Position numbers and translations under genes: made by a program. Positions 1-9,071 of a DNA stretch of 43,278 bases are shown here, piece by piece; the first letter of the stretch is position 1; the number at the start of each line of letters is the position of its first letter. Under the pieces are notes generated by a model. The model made no database searches. It was given only the letters and a program-made list of their open reading frames with translations, and was not told the DNA's origin. The stretch is from Aeromicrobium sp. (GTDB taxonomy: Bacteria > Actinomycetota > Actinomycetes > Propionibacteriales > Nocardioidaceae), in contig JAOPXY010000135.1 of assembly GCA_025964895.1 (NCBI GenBank), positions 1 to 43,278 on the forward strand, in the 5' to 3' direction.

Positions 1-201
1 GGTGAAGTCGCCGCCCGACCCCCCGAACTCCTCCGGCGCCGTCAGGCCGAACAGGCCCAGGTCGCCCATCGCGTGCACGGTGTCGACCGGGAAATGCCTG
101 TCGCGGTCCCACTGGGCCACGTGCGGCGCGATCTCCGCCCCCGCGAACTCTCGGACGCTGCGGCGGAAGGTCTCGTGCTCGGGCGACAGGGCGAAGGTCA
201 T
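1..201 (-). CDS. acyl-CoA dehydrogenase, N-terminal fragment (runs off the window)
   Basis: The reverse strand reads 67 codons from an ATG at 201, beginning MTFALSPEHETFRRSVREFA and continuing to a GLFGLTAPEEFGGSGGDF segment. This is the helical N-terminal domain of FAD-dependent acyl-CoA dehydrogenases, which oxidise acyl-CoA thioesters to trans-2-enoyl-CoA. The 'APEEFGGSGG' type motif precedes the FAD-binding middle domain, which lies outside the window together with the catalytic base. No Shine-Dalgarno sequence precedes the ATG; a TAACAT -10 box six bases upstream suggests a leaderless transcript. The gene diverges from the acyl-CoA carboxylase alpha gene. Family assignment is firm; the substrate (fatty, branched-chain or other acyl-CoA) cannot be told. 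Confidence 0.85.
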   Translation of the reverse strand, partial: MTFALSPEHETFRRSVREFAGAEIAPHVAQWDRDRHFPVDTVHAMGDLGLFGLTAPEEFGGSGGDFT

Positions 202-207
202 GCGGTC

Positions 208-225
208 ATGTTAACAACCATTAAC
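208..225 (-). promoter_or_regulatory. leaderless promoter and dyad operator of the acyl-CoA dehydrogenase gene
   Basis: On the minus strand TAACAT (213 to 208) is followed by six bases and then the ATG at 201, the spacing of an actinobacterial leaderless promoter. It overlaps the dyad GTTAA-N6-TTAAC at 210-225, which also reads as two TTAAC units ten bases apart. A repressor of TetR type would be typical for such a gene, but none is encoded next to it here, so the binding protein is unknown. Confidence 0.4.
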
Positions 226-349
226 CAGTTGCGTCATCCACGAGCCGTGCGAACGTGCTAGCTCGCAGTAACCCACCTCACAGCGGCACACCACGCGGCA
301 GGCCCTAGACTGCGGCAGGCAGAAGCGTCGCACGGAGGAGAATCATTCA

Positions 350-2110
350 GTGAGCAAGCCCCTGGCCAAGGTCCTGATCGCCAATCGCGGTGAGATCGCC
401 GTGCGCGTCGTCCGAGCCTGCAAGGACTCCGGCATCGGCAGCGTCGCGGTCTACGCCGAGCCCGATCGCGATGCCCTGTTCGTCCGTCTGGCCGACGAGG
501 CGTACTCGCTCGAGGGCTCGACGCCCGCCGAGTCGTACCTGTCGATCGAGAAGATCCTCGCCGTCGCCGAGCGCAGCGGTGCCGACAGCGTCCACCCCGG
601 CTACGGCTTCCTCGCCGAGAACGCCGAGTTCGCCCAGGCCGTCATCGACGCCGGGCTGATCTGGATCGGTCCCCCGCCGCACGCGATCGAGAACCTCGGC
701 GACAAGGCCAAGGCCAAGCAGCTCGCGCTCAAGGCCGACGCGCCCCTGGCCCCCGGCACGAAGGACGCCGTCAAGGACGCCGACGAGGTCGTGGAGTTCG
801 CCAAGGCCAACGGCCTGCCGGTCGCGATCAAGGCCGTCTTCGGCGGCGGTGGCCGCGGCCTCAAGGTCGCCCGCACGATCGAGGAGATCCCCGAGCTGTA
901 CGAGTCGGCCGTCCGCGAGGCGGTCAGCGCCTTCGGTCGCGGCGAGTGCCTCGTCGAGAAGTTCCTCGACAAGCCGCGCCACGTCGAGACCCAGTGCCTG
1001 GCCGACTCACACGGTAACGTCGTGGTCGTCTCCACGCGCGACTGCTCGCTGCAGCGTCGCCACCAAAAGCTCGTCGAGGAGGCGCCCGCGCCGTTCCTGA
1101 CCGACGACCAGATCGAGCGCCTCTACTCCTCCTCCAAGGCGATCCTGAAGGAGGCAGGCTACGTCGGCGCCGGCACGTGCGAGTTCCTCGTCGCCGCCGA
1201 CGGCACGATCAGCTTCCTGGAGGTCAACACCCGCCTGCAGGTCGAGCACCCCGTCTCCGAGGAGGTCACGGGCATCGACCTGGTGCGCGAGATGTTCCGC
1301 GTCGCGGCCGGCGAGGAGCTCGGCTACGGCGATCCGGAGATCCGCGGCCACTCGATGGAGTTCCGCATCAATGCCGAGGACGGCGGACGCGGCTTCCTGC
1401 CGGCGCCCGGCACCCTCACCAAGTGGGCTCCCCCGTCGGGTCCCGGCGTCCGCCTCGACGGCGGCTATGAAGAGGGCGAGACGATCCCCGGATCGTTCGA
1501 CTCCCTCGTCGCGAAGCTCATCATCACCGGCACGAGCCGCGAGCAGGTGCTCGCCCGTTCGCGTCGTGCGCTCGACGAGTTCATCGTCGACGGCATGCCG
1601 ACGGTCATCCCGTTCCACCGCTCGGTCGTCGACGACCCGGCGTTCACGGCCGAGAACGGCGACTTCAGCGTCTACACGACGTGGATCGAGACCGACTACG
1701 TCAACGAGCTCGAGCCCTACGTCGGGACGTCCGAGGACGCGGAGCCCGAGGAGCGCGAGCGCGTCACGGTCGAGGTCGGCGGCAAGCGCGTCGAGGTCGT
1801 CCTGCCCGGCGGACTCGGGGCCTCGGCGGCCGCCGCCGGCGGCAATGCCAAGAAGGCCAAGCGCAAGGCCGGCAAGGGCGCCGGCGCCGCGGCGTCGGGC
1901 GACTCGCTCGTCGCCCCGATGCAGGGCACCGTCGTCAAGGTCGCCGTCACCGAGGGCCAGGAGGTCGCCGTGGGCGATCAGGTCATCGTCGTCGAGGCCA
2001 TGAAGATGGAGCAGCCCATCAACGCCCACAAGGCCGGCGTCATCACGGGCCTCACGGTCGAGGTCGGCGGTCCGATCGGCAGCGGCGAGATCGTCGCCGA
2101 GATCAAGTAG
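350..2110 (+). CDS. accA3: acyl-CoA carboxylase alpha subunit (biotin carboxylase + biotin carboxyl carrier), AccA3 type
   Basis: A 586-aa protein that carboxylates its own biotin with ATP and bicarbonate and, with a separate carboxyltransferase beta subunit, makes malonyl-CoA or related carboxyacyl-CoA for lipid synthesis. The N-terminal biotin carboxylase domain starts with [13 protein letters not shown] and carries [13 protein letters not shown], the glycine-rich ATP-grasp loop [10 protein letters not shown] (about residue 165) and [15 protein letters not shown] lysine/alanine-rich linker (about 485-510) leads to the biotinyl domain with EAMKM, the biotinylated lysine being residue 552. 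It aligns almost throughout with mycobacterial AccA3, including the length. The start is GTG at 350, preceded by GGAGGAG at 334-340. No beta subunit gene is in the window. Confidence 0.95.
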   Translation: MSKPLAKVLIANRGEIAVRVVRACKDSGIGSVAVYAEPDRDALFVRLADEAYSLEGSTPAESYLSIEKILAVAERSGADSVHPGYGFLAENAEFAQAVIDAGLIWIGPPPHAIENLGDKAKAKQLALKADAPLAPGTKDAVKDADEVVEFAKANGLPVAIKAVFGGGGRGLKVARTIEEIPELYESAVREAVSAFGRGECLVEKFLDKPRHVETQCLADSHGNVVVVSTRDCSLQRRHQKLVEEAPAPFLTDDQIERLYSSSKAILKEAGYVGAGTCEFLVAADGTISFLEVNTRLQVEHPVSEEVTGIDLVREMFRVAAGEELGYGDPEIRGHSMEFRINAEDGGRGFLPAPGTLTKWAPPSGPGVRLDGGYEEGETIPGSFDSLVAKLIITGTSREQVLARSRRALDEFIVDGMPTVIPFHRSVVDDPAFTAENGDFSVYTTWIETDYVNELEPYVGTSEDAEPEERERVTVEVGGKRVEVVLPGGLGASAAAAGGNAKKAKRKAGKGAGAAASGDSLVAPMQGTVVKVAVTEGQEVAVGDQVIVVEAMKMEQPINAHKAGVITGLTVEVGGPIGSGEIVAEIK

Positions 2111-2221
2111 TAGCCGGTCGCGCTCGTACCTCGCGCTCACTCCCGGAGCTCGCTGGCGCTCGCACCGGGGCGGCTGGCTCGCTTCGCTCGCCCATGGTCA
2201 CCTCCATGGCGGGCGGAGCGT
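2111..2221. repeat. GCTCGC-rich imperfect palindromic spacer between convergent genes
   Basis: The 111 bp between the convergent accA3 and membrane-protein genes hold no ORF of note. They contain repeated imperfect palindromes, CTCGCTGGCGCTCG near 2150 and GGCTCGCTTCGCTCGCC near 2175-2191, followed by GCCCATGG/CCATGGC, which can fold into a hairpin at about 2187-2219. The core resembles the palindrome at the end of lon (32836-32864), so this may be a dispersed repeat that doubles as a terminator. Confidence 0.4.
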
Positions 2222-2593
2222 CTAGCGCTTGACGGGTGCTGCCGAGTCGACCTCGCCGAAGGCGACCCCCGCAGCCCACACGATCAGCGTGACGCCGATC
2301 CAGGTGCCCCAGCCGTGAACCGAGAAGCCGTCCTCCGGCACCACGACCTCGGTCAGCAGCAGCACGAGCGCCGTCAGCACCAGGCCGCCGACGATCGTGT
2401 AGCCGCGGGCGTACCGGTTGACCGTGCTCACGACGACGCCGCGCAGCGCGACCGTCAGCGCGGTGAACAGCAGCACGGCGACGACGAACCAACCGATCGT
2501 GATGTTGAACCGGTCGAAGACCCAGGCGGCGAACGCCAGGGACGCCGTGTTGGCCGCAGCCGAGATCGCGATGGATTTCCAGACGGCGGTCAT
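2222..2593 (-). CDS. small integral membrane protein of unknown function
   Basis: A 123-aa protein with four hydrophobic segments (about residues 5-25, 34-52, 67-85 and 97-112) and a short basic tail ending APVKR. The third segment is followed by EVVVPEDGF, and the fourth begins GTWIGVTLIVWAAGV. The layout resembles small four-helix actinobacterial membrane proteins of the superfamily-IV/holin-like kind, but I recognise no catalytic motif. The ATG at 2593 is chosen because hydrophobic sequence begins directly after it; GATACT lies six bases upstream, so the mRNA may be leaderless. The gene follows the amidase gene on the same strand with a 41-bp gap. Confidence 0.7.
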   Translation of the reverse strand: MTAVWKSIAISAAANTASLAFAAWVFDRFNITIGWFVVAVLLFTALTVALRGVVVSTVNRYARGYTIVGGLVLTALVLLLTEVVVPEDGFSVHGWGTWIGVTLIVWAAGVAFGEVDSAAPVKR

Positions 2594-2634
2594 GGTTCGA
2601 GTATCCCAGACCGCCGCCCGGCGAGGCGCCCGGC

Positions 2635-4278
2635 TCACTTCAGCGAGACGGAGATCCGGCCGCTCGTGTGCAGCGTCAGGCTGCCCTTCGCGAAGTAGGC
2701 GCGCTGGGAGCCGTTGGAGAGCCTCGTCTGCGTCTTGTTCGGCGCTCCGAGCTTGCCGCCGGCCTCCTTCATCGACCGGTACTTGTTCTCCAGCTTCCCG
2801 TAGAGCGCGAAGCTCGACGGCTTGCTGCCGCGCTTGACCCGGTAGATCGTGCCGTCCTGGAAGCGCTGCAGCCGCACGGTCGAGCGGGCGGTGCTGCGGA
2901 TGGGTCCCGTGGGGACGCCGAGCGCGCCGGACTGGGCGCTGAGCCTGTTGTAGCGCGACCGGACGACATCGCTGATGGACCACGTGCCGTACGTCGAGGA
3001 GATGATGTCGATCTTCTTGTACCGTGCCTTCGTGCCACCCGGGGCGCTGCCGAAGCGGTACTCGGCCTTGACGACCGACCCCGTCTTCGCCGCACCGAGC
3101 TGGGCGACGCGCTGGGAGATCGCGGTCGAGGCACCGGCGAGGGTGGCCGCGACCTTCTCGCGCAGCCCTCCGGCCGCGCCGAGCCAGGCGTACGCGGCGG
3201 CACCGGGGCACTCGGTGCCGACGACGTCGCGGTGACCCGCGATGCGGTTGAGCTTCTTGCCGCCCAGCGAGTAGGTGCCCGTCGCGGGGGTGCCCATCGC
3301 GGAGAAGCGCCAGCTGATGAGCCGCGCCACGGCGTCCTTCGTGGCGGCCGTGGGCGCGGACGTCGAGTACGTCCCCATCATCGAGACGCCCATCGCGTAG
3401 ATGTTGACGTCGCCGTTGCCCGAGTGGGCGGCGCGGACCTGCTTGTCGACGCCTCCGTTGCGGCCCTCGAAGATCTGGCCGTACTTGTCGACCAGGAAGT
3501 TGTAGCCGATGTCGCACCACTTGCGCGACTTCATGTGATACGCCTGCGTCGCCCGGACGATCGAGGCCGACTCCGCCTTCGTGTAGGTGTTGGTGCCAGC
3601 CGTGTGGTGCACGACGGCGCCGCGCGTCTGGCTGACCGACGTGGGCGTGTCGCACTTGGTGTTAGGAGCGGCGCCCCACGCCGAGCGGAGGATGATGGCC
3701 GGCTTGGCCGTCGTGGTCGCGGCCACGGTCGTAGCGGCGCTGGACGTGCCCCGGTAGAGCGCGGTGCTCGCGGTGGCGACGGAGGCCTCCGAGCTCGTCG
3801 TGCCGGGATCGATCGTCGACACCTTCAGGCCCGGCGGGCGCTCACCCGTCGGGCTCGCCACGCGGACGGACACGCCGTCCGCCGACCCGACCCACAGCGG
3901 CTCGGTGCCGGGGACGCCACCGTCGCTGTCGGCTCCCTCGCTGTGCAGCTCCTCCCACTCGCCCCACGCGCCGTCGGTGCGCAGGCGCACCTCGACGATG
4001 AGCCCCGTGGAGTCGAAGCCCGGATCCCACGTGACGCCGACGAGACCGAAGTCCTCGGTGCCGCGAGCCGGCAGCTCCGCGACCACGTCTGCCTCCTCGC
4101 CGTCGTGGGACAGGACGGCAGGGTCATCGGCGGTGGCCGCCGGGACGGCGGCGGTCGAGACGTCGACCGGCTGAGCCGCCGGTGTCACGACCTCGTCGCC
4201 CTGGGCGGTGCTGACTGAGAAAAGCGTCGTGGATGCGGTGAGCACCACTCCTACGATCGCCCCCGAGAAGAAACGCAT
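2635..4278 (-). CDS. secreted N-acetylmuramoyl-L-alanine amidase (PGRP domain) with C-terminal repeats
   Basis: A 547-aa exported peptidoglycan hydrolase. A signal peptide (residues 1 to about 26) is followed by an actinobacterial amidase-associated domain with FGLVGVTWDPG and a VEVRLRTDG...WGEWEEL stretch. The PGRP/amidase_2 domain spans about 185-355, with zinc ligands in VVHHTAGTN (about 220) and GHRDVVGTECPG (about 345), so it should be active on the MurNAc-L-Ala bond. The C-terminal third carries degenerate LGFP-like repeats (NRLSAQSGALGVPTG; KLGAPNKTQTRL) that probably hold it in the wall. It is closely similar over the first 350 residues to the larger upstream protein, 50 bp away on the same strand: a tandem duplication, probably one operon. 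Confidence 0.92.
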   Translation of the reverse strand: MRFFSGAIVGVVLTASTTLFSVSTAQGDEVVTPAAQPVDVSTAAVPAATADDPAVLSHDGEEADVVAELPARGTEDFGLVGVTWDPGFDSTGLIVEVRLRTDGAWGEWEELHSEGADSDGGVPGTEPLWVGSADGVSVRVASPTGERPPGLKVSTIDPGTTSSEASVATASTALYRGTSSAATTVAATTTAKPAIILRSAWGAAPNTKCDTPTSVSQTRGAVVHHTAGTNTYTKAESASIVRATQAYHMKSRKWCDIGYNFLVDKYGQIFEGRNGGVDKQVRAAHSGNGDVNIYAMGVSMMGTYSTSAPTAATKDAVARLISWRFSAMGTPATGTYSLGGKKLNRIAGHRDVVGTECPGAAAYAWLGAAGGLREKVAATLAGASTAISQRVAQLGAAKTGSVVKAEYRFGSAPGGTKARYKKIDIISSTYGTWSISDVVRSRYNRLSAQSGALGVPTGPIRSTARSTVRLQRFQDGTIYRVKRGSKPSSFALYGKLENKYRSMKEAGGKLGAPNKTQTRLSNGSQRAYFAKGSLTLHTSGRISVSLK

Positions 4279-4328
4279 GACGTGACCCTAACTGCTGAAC
4301 CTGAGAGTGCTGACGGACGTGGAGCGGC

Positions 4329-7300
4329 CTAGAAGCCGAACCAGTTGGACTTGAGCCCGAACGCCCAGCGGGCGTCATTGCCCGTGATCGTGACGGTCTT
4401 CTTCGAGCCGATGAGCTGGATGCTGCTGACCCGGCCGCCCCACGAGCCGCCGCCGGTGCGCCGGGTGATCGCGAGCCGCTGGAGTGTCCCGACCGCCGGG
4501 TACGCCTTCTGGATCGTGCTGGCGGCGACGGACGTGGTCCAGTCGTGGTTGGCGTTGCCCGACCAGCCGTCGTAGGGATCGTTGCCCGCGACGAGGTAGG
4601 GCTGCGAGCCGGCCGAGGTGCGACCACCCGACGACGACGAGAACTGGGTGAGCGCCGGACCGCCCTGGAAGCTCACGAACTGACCGCTCGTGGCGCGCGC
4701 GGCCGCATCGGTCGTGGCGGTCTCGCGTGACGCGCCGCCGTAGACCTGGCAGGCCGTCGTGCTGCAGATGTCGTAGTAGCGCGACGGGGCGAGGCTGCGC
4801 ACACCGTACGTGCGGGCGGCGACAGCCTGGGCCTTGAGCGCCTCGGGCGCCCAGCCGGCGGGCATCTCGGCCGCGATGACGCCGCGGACGTAGTGCTCGA
4901 TCGGCAGGACGTTGACGGTGTCGCGCGCCGTGGAGCCCTTCGACGGCACCGCCGAGCGGATGACGCCGCGGTACTTCACGACCGATCCGCCCGGGAGGAG
5001 CAGGCCGATCTTCGACGGGCCCTCGAACTGGCCGTCACCCGTCCACCGGATGCTCTTGTAGCCGCGGTAGCTCCCGGACGTGCGGTACTGCAGCATCGAC
5101 TGGGTCTTGCGCGAGGAGACCCGCACGATGCGCCAGCTGCGGACCTTCGCGCCCCCGATCGATGTCGGCAGCTTCTTGCGGTAGGAGCTGGACAGCTTGC
5201 GGAAGACGAGTCCGGAGGCCGCCTGCACGTCGACCGCGTCGCTCGTGTCCTGCGAGACCAGCACCCGGATCGAGCCGGACTTCTTCGCGAGGGTCGTGCC
5301 CGGGTAGTACGTCGCCAGGATCTGGTCGTACATGACGCCCTGGCGGGCCGCGCCCTGCGCGCCGTACTGGCTCATGCCGATGCCGTGGCCGTAGCCGTGA
5401 CCCTGGACCGTGACGCGGCCGTTGCTCGGCGTCGTGGTGTTGCTCGACGACGTCGTCGTCGACGCGTGGGTGACGGAGGACATGAGCGTCGGGGCCGCGG
5501 AGGACCTCCTGGCCGATGACGCGGTCGCGCCGGTGGCCATGTTGAACCCCTTGAGCCTCGAGTAGTCGCCCTTCACCGTGCCCGTCACGGCACGGACCTT
5601 CGCGTACCAGTCGGTGTCCTTCGTGGGCTTGAGCTTCGTCACCAAGACGGTCGTGACCGTGACGCCCGTGGCGACCCGGTCGCACGACGTGCTGGTCTTC
5701 GTCGCGTAGAGGCAGACGTCGTAGCTCGTGGCTCCGGCGACGGCGGGCCACGTGAGGCGTGCCGACTTGCGTCCCGGCTTGACGCCGACCTTGCTGACCG
5801 TGGCGGGCTTCGGCACCGGCGCGGGCGCGGCCACCGGCGCCGGAGGCGTGCCACCCTTGCCGGTGATGACGGCGCCGGCGTTGGTGTACGCGACGGCCTT
5901 GCCGGTCGCCGTCGTGACGTATCCGCCCTCGAAGGTCTGCCGAGTGCCGCCGGTGACCGCGACGGCGTCGCCGACCGGGTACCCGAGCGCGCCCGTGCGG
6001 CCACCCACGCGGTCGTACTCGGTGCGGATCCTGCCGCCCACGGCGCGGGCGGTGGCGTCGCCGGTCCGCGAGTAGAGATCCATCAGCGCGCCGCGCAGGC
6101 GGCCGCCGGTGCTGGTCCTCGCCTCGCCGACGAAGATCACGCCGACCTTGGCCGCGCCGAGTGAGCCGTAGAGCGTCTTGATCGGGGTCGAGTACGCCGC
6201 GAGGTAGGTCCCGACGCGGTCGCGCAGACCGCCCTTCTCCGAGAGCCAGGCGTATCCGTACCGGCCGGGGCACGCGGTGCTCAGGACGTCCCGGTGGCCC
6301 GCGATCATGTTGAGCGTCTTGCCGCCGAGGGAGTACGTGCCCTTCGCCTTCAGGAAGGTCGTGCCCATGCGCCAACCGATGAGCTTGACCATCGAGTCCT
6401 TGAGCGCGGTCGTGGGCTTCACGAGGTCGTAGTTGCCCATCATCGAGACACCCATGGTGTACGTGTTGACAGGCCCGTTGCCGGAGTGGGCGGCGCGCAC
6501 GGCGCGATCCATGCCTCCGCGGCGGCCCTCGAAGATCTGGCCGTACTTGTCGACCAGGAAGTTGTAGCCCAGGTCGCACCACTTGCGTGACTTGACGTGG
6601 AACGCCTGCGTGGCGCGCACGATCGAGGCTGACTGCGCCTTGGTGTACGTGTTGGTGCCCGCGGTGTGGTGGACGACGACGCCGCGCGTGCGGTCGCCGG
6701 CGGCGGGGGTGTCGCACGGGGTGCCGGCGGACGCGCCCCACGCGCTGCGGGTGATGATCGTAGGCATCGCGGTGTACGTCGGCGATCCCTCGACCGCCGC
6801 CGTCGTCGCGGTGGCGACGCCGTTCGCGAGGCCCGACCAGGAGGCACCCGAGACGGTCGTGCCGTCGGTCGATTCGTCGTCGGCGGTCTCGCCGGCGTCG
6901 ATCGTCGAGATCTTGACGTCCTGCAGGGCGCCGGACTGGCTCGTGACGCGCGCGGCGACGCCGTCGGCCTCGCCGACCCACCAGGGCTCGGTGCCGGGGA
7001 CACCGCCCTCGCCGTTGTCCTCTACCCCGAGATCGGTCCACTCCGACCAGACGCCGTCGGTCCGCGTGCGGACCTCGACCTGCACGCCCGTCGTCGGCCC
7101 CGACGCCCAGGTGACGCCGACCATGCCGAAGCCGTCGGTCGACGTGGGCGGCAGCTCGGCGACGAGCTTGTCGGTCGTGGGCGTCGGCGGCTCGCTCGGC
7201 TCCGTGTCCGCCTCCACCTCGGGCTCCGGTGCCGCGACGGGCGGGACCGCCGTCGTGGTCACCTCCACCGCGGGAGTGACAGGTGCCGCGGGGGCGGCGG

Positions 7301-7460
7301 ATGCCGTGGGCGCGGCGATCACGCCGGGCGTCTGGCCGCTCACCTCGGTGCCGTCGGCGTGGGCGGGGGTGGCCATCAGCGCGCCCGAGAGCACCACGAG
7401 AGCCGTGGTGATGCCGGACATGCGTCGAGCCGCGCGCCAGGAAAGCATGGGGAAGTCCAT
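4329..7460 (-). CDS. secreted amidase-SpoIID fusion (PGRP amidase, LGFP, FnIII, SpoIID/LytB)
   Basis: A 1043-aa secreted protein joining two peptidoglycan-cutting activities. The order is: signal peptide; Pro/Ala/Val-rich linker (about 40-95); amidase-associated domain; PGRP amidase (about 225-400, VVHHTAGTN and GHRDVLSTACPG); an LGFP-like repeat (about 480-515, VGGRTGALGYPVGDAV); a fibronectin-III-like domain (about 553-643); and a SpoIID domain (about 685-1043). The SpoIID part has GHGYGHGIGMSQYGAQG, the catalytic-type Glu in GVIAAEMPAGW, LKAQAVAARTY and CSTTACQVYGG. SpoIID enzymes are lytic transglycosylases that act on glycan stripped of stem peptides, exactly what an amidase produces. 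The start is uncertain: ATG 7460 has AGGA touching it, and ATGs at 7448 and 7421 are also possible. The reading frame stays open far upstream, but that part lacks signal-peptide character and overlaps lpdA. Confidence 0.9.
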   Translation of the reverse strand: MDFPMLSWRAARRMSGITTALVVLSGALMATPAHADGTEVSGQTPGVIAAPTASAAPAAPVTPAVEVTTTAVPPVAAPEPEVEADTEPSEPPTPTTDKLVAELPPTSTDGFGMVGVTWASGPTTGVQVEVRTRTDGVWSEWTDLGVEDNGEGGVPGTEPWWVGEADGVAARVTSQSGALQDVKISTIDAGETADDESTDGTTVSGASWSGLANGVATATTAAVEGSPTYTAMPTIITRSAWGASAGTPCDTPAAGDRTRGVVVHHTAGTNTYTKAQSASIVRATQAFHVKSRKWCDLGYNFLVDKYGQIFEGRRGGMDRAVRAAHSGNGPVNTYTMGVSMMGNYDLVKPTTALKDSMVKLIGWRMGTTFLKAKGTYSLGGKTLNMIAGHRDVLSTACPGRYGYAWLSEKGGLRDRVGTYLAAYSTPIKTLYGSLGAAKVGVIFVGEARTSTGGRLRGALMDLYSRTGDATARAVGGRIRTEYDRVGGRTGALGYPVGDAVAVTGGTRQTFEGGYVTTATGKAVAYTNAGAVITGKGGTPPAPVAAPAPVPKPATVSKVGVKPGRKSARLTWPAVAGATSYDVCLYATKTSTSCDRVATGVTVTTVLVTKLKPTKDTDWYAKVRAVTGTVKGDYSRLKGFNMATGATASSARRSSAAPTLMSSVTHASTTTSSSNTTTPSNGRVTVQGHGYGHGIGMSQYGAQGAARQGVMYDQILATYYPGTTLAKKSGSIRVLVSQDTSDAVDVQAASGLVFRKLSSSYRKKLPTSIGGAKVRSWRIVRVSSRKTQSMLQYRTSGSYRGYKSIRWTGDGQFEGPSKIGLLLPGGSVVKYRGVIRSAVPSKGSTARDTVNVLPIEHYVRGVIAAEMPAGWAPEALKAQAVAARTYGVRSLAPSRYYDICSTTACQVYGGASRETATTDAAARATSGQFVSFQGGPALTQFSSSSGGRTSAGSQPYLVAGNDPYDGWSGNANHDWTTSVAASTIQKAYPAVGTLQRLAITRRTGGGSWGGRVSSIQLIGSKKTVTITGNDARWAFGLKSNWFGF

Positions 7461-7464
7461 TCCT

Positions 7465-7500
7465 GTGACTGATGTGACTGGTGTGACTGGCGTGACCAAT
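7465..7500 (-). promoter_or_regulatory. four 9-bp tandem GTGAC repeats in the amidase-SpoIID leader
   Basis: Read on the plus strand: GTGACTGAT, GTGACTGGT, GTGACTGGC and GTGACCAAT, head to tail without gaps. On the coding strand they are GTCAC units nine bases apart, ending five bases before the ATG at 7460. Direct GTCAC-like repeats are bound by OmpR-family regulators such as MtrA, which controls wall-hydrolase genes in actinobacteria, so an operator is plausible. The unit is also in frame and could encode a short VTP repeat if translation began upstream. Confidence 0.5.
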
Positions 7501-7514
7501 GAGGTCGCCGGTCG

Positions 7515-7520
7515 ATTATG
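7515..7520 (-). promoter_or_regulatory. probable -10 box of the amidase-SpoIID gene
   Basis: The minus strand reads TGTGTGCATAAT here, an extended -10 with CATAAT. No good -35 hexamer is visible 16-18 bases upstream. Transcription from it would place the GTCAC repeats in the 5' leader. Confidence 0.4.
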
Positions 7521-7618
7521 CACACAGTTTTTCCCGAGATGCGACCTAAAATCGCTGTCTGCGTGAACTACACGCGTGTCATTCCTGCGGTTGCAGCGCG
7601 CGGGTCCGGACCGGTCAG

Positions 7619-9010
7619 TCAGTCTGTCCGGTGCAGACGCCGGGCCGCCTCGGCCACTGAGCCCGACATCGACGGGTACACCGTGAACGCGTCGGCGACC
7701 TGGTCGACCGTCAGCGACGCCGAGACCGCGAGCGACAGCGCGTGGACGAGCTCGCTGGCCTTGGGTCCGACGACGACGCCGCCGACCACGACACCCATCC
7801 CCCGCCGGCAGAAGATCTTCACGAAGCCGTCGTGGACGCCCTGCATCTTGGCGCGGGCGTTCGACGCCAGCGGCAGCATCTGCACGTCGATCTGCAGATC
7901 GCTCTCCTCGACCTGCTTCTGCGACATCCCGACGGTCGCGATCTCCGGGGACGTGAAGACGTTGCTGGACACCTTGCCGAGGTCGAGCGGGTGCACCGCG
8001 TCGCCCAGCAGGTGCGACATCGCGATGCGTCCCTGCTGCGCCGCGACGGACGCCAGCATCAGGACGCCCGTGCAGTCGCCAGCGGCGTAGATGCCGCGGG
8101 CGCTGGTGCGCGACACGCGGTCGACCTTGATGAAACCGCCGTCGTCGATGATGACGCCGGCGTCCTCGAGCCCCAAGCGGTCGGTGTTGGGGATCGAGCC
8201 GAGCGCCAGCAGGCAGTGGGAACCCTCGACCGTGCGCCCGTCCGTCAGCGTGACCAGCACGCCGGCGTCCGTCCGCGTCACCGAGGCCATGCGCGAGTTG
8301 CCCATGACCGTCATGCCGCGGCGCGTGAAGACGTCCTCGATGACGTTGGCGGCGTCGACGTCCTCGCCGGGCAGCACCCGGTCGCGGCTCGACACCAGGG
8401 TCACGCGGGCGCCCAGGCCGTTGTAGGCGCTGGCGAACTCGGCTCCGGTGACGCCCGAGCCGACGACGATCATGTGCTCGGGCAGCTCCTGCAGGGCGTA
8501 GACCTGCTTCCAGGTCAGGATGCGCTCGCCGTCGGGCTGGGCGTCGGGGCTGACCCGCGGGTGCGCGCCCACTGCGAGCAGGATCGCGTCGGTCTCGATG
8601 CGCTGCGTGCCGCCGTCGGCCGTCGTGACGACGACCGCGCCCTCGCCCTCGATGCGCGCCGTGCCGTCGATCGTCGTGACGCCGCACGCGTCGAGGCGCA
8701 GCGCGATGTCCTCGGACTGCTTGAGGGCCAGGTCGAGCACGCGCGCGTCGACGGCGGCCAGATCGGCACGGACCGACGACGGCACCTCGACGCCGAGCTC
8801 GGACGCGCCCGCGACGTCGGTGAGGAGGTCGGACGTCGCGATGAGGGTCTTGCTGGGCACGCAGTCGGTCAGCACCGTGGCGCCGCCGATGCCGTCGCGC
8901 TCGACCAGCGTGACGTCGGCTCCCAGTCGTGAGGCGACCAGCGCCGCCTCATAGCCTCCGGGTCCGCCGCCGACGATCGTCACATGAGCCACGTGGCCAT
9001 TGTCCCCCAC
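7619..9010 (-). CDS. lpdA: NAD(P)H-quinone dehydrogenase, flavoprotein disulfide reductase family (LpdA)
   Basis: A 463-aa FAD enzyme. The N-terminal dinucleotide fold reads VTIVGGGPGGYEAALVASRLGAD; the second (NAD) fold has MIVVGSGVTGAEFASAY; the second FAD motif is GIYAAGDCTG; and the C-terminal dimerisation domain ends VYPSMSGSVAEAARRL. In dihydrolipoamide dehydrogenases the redox pair is in GGTCLNVGC; here the stretch is GGATVLTDC, so only Cys50 remains and Thr45 replaces the first Cys. A disulfide exchange mechanism is therefore excluded, as in M. tuberculosis LpdA (Rv3303c), which reduces quinones; similarity to that protein is high over the whole length. The start is GTG at 9010, preceded by AGGGAGGA; a GTG at 8992 is an alternative. 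Confidence 0.93.
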   Translation of the reverse strand: MGDNGHVAHVTIVGGGPGGYEAALVASRLGADVTLVERDGIGGATVLTDCVPSKTLIATSDLLTDVAGASELGVEVPSSVRADLAAVDARVLDLALKQSEDIALRLDACGVTTIDGTARIEGEGAVVVTTADGGTQRIETDAILLAVGAHPRVSPDAQPDGERILTWKQVYALQELPEHMIVVGSGVTGAEFASAYNGLGARVTLVSSRDRVLPGEDVDAANVIEDVFTRRGMTVMGNSRMASVTRTDAGVLVTLTDGRTVEGSHCLLALGSIPNTDRLGLEDAGVIIDDGGFIKVDRVSRTSARGIYAAGDCTGVLMLASVAAQQGRIAMSHLLGDAVHPLDLGKVSSNVFTSPEIATVGMSQKQVEESDLQIDVQMLPLASNARAKMQGVHDGFVKIFCRRGMGVVVGGVVVGPKASELVHALSLAVSASLTVDQVADAFTVYPSMSGSVAEAARRLHRTD

Positions 9011-9071
9011 CCGGTCCTCCCTCTGCGAATCGGTCGCATCCCGCGGGGTGCGGGGGCCGGGGTCCTCCTGA

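Noticed and set aside
7465-7500. Possible CRISPR-like array in the 9-bp repeats
   Set aside because: Units are 9 bp, abut directly, and have no spacers.
7461-8687. The amidase-SpoIID reading frame stays open upstream to 8687
   Set aside because: The upstream residues are Arg/Gly/His-rich shadow translation opposite lpdA codons, and a signal peptide begins at 7460 or just after.
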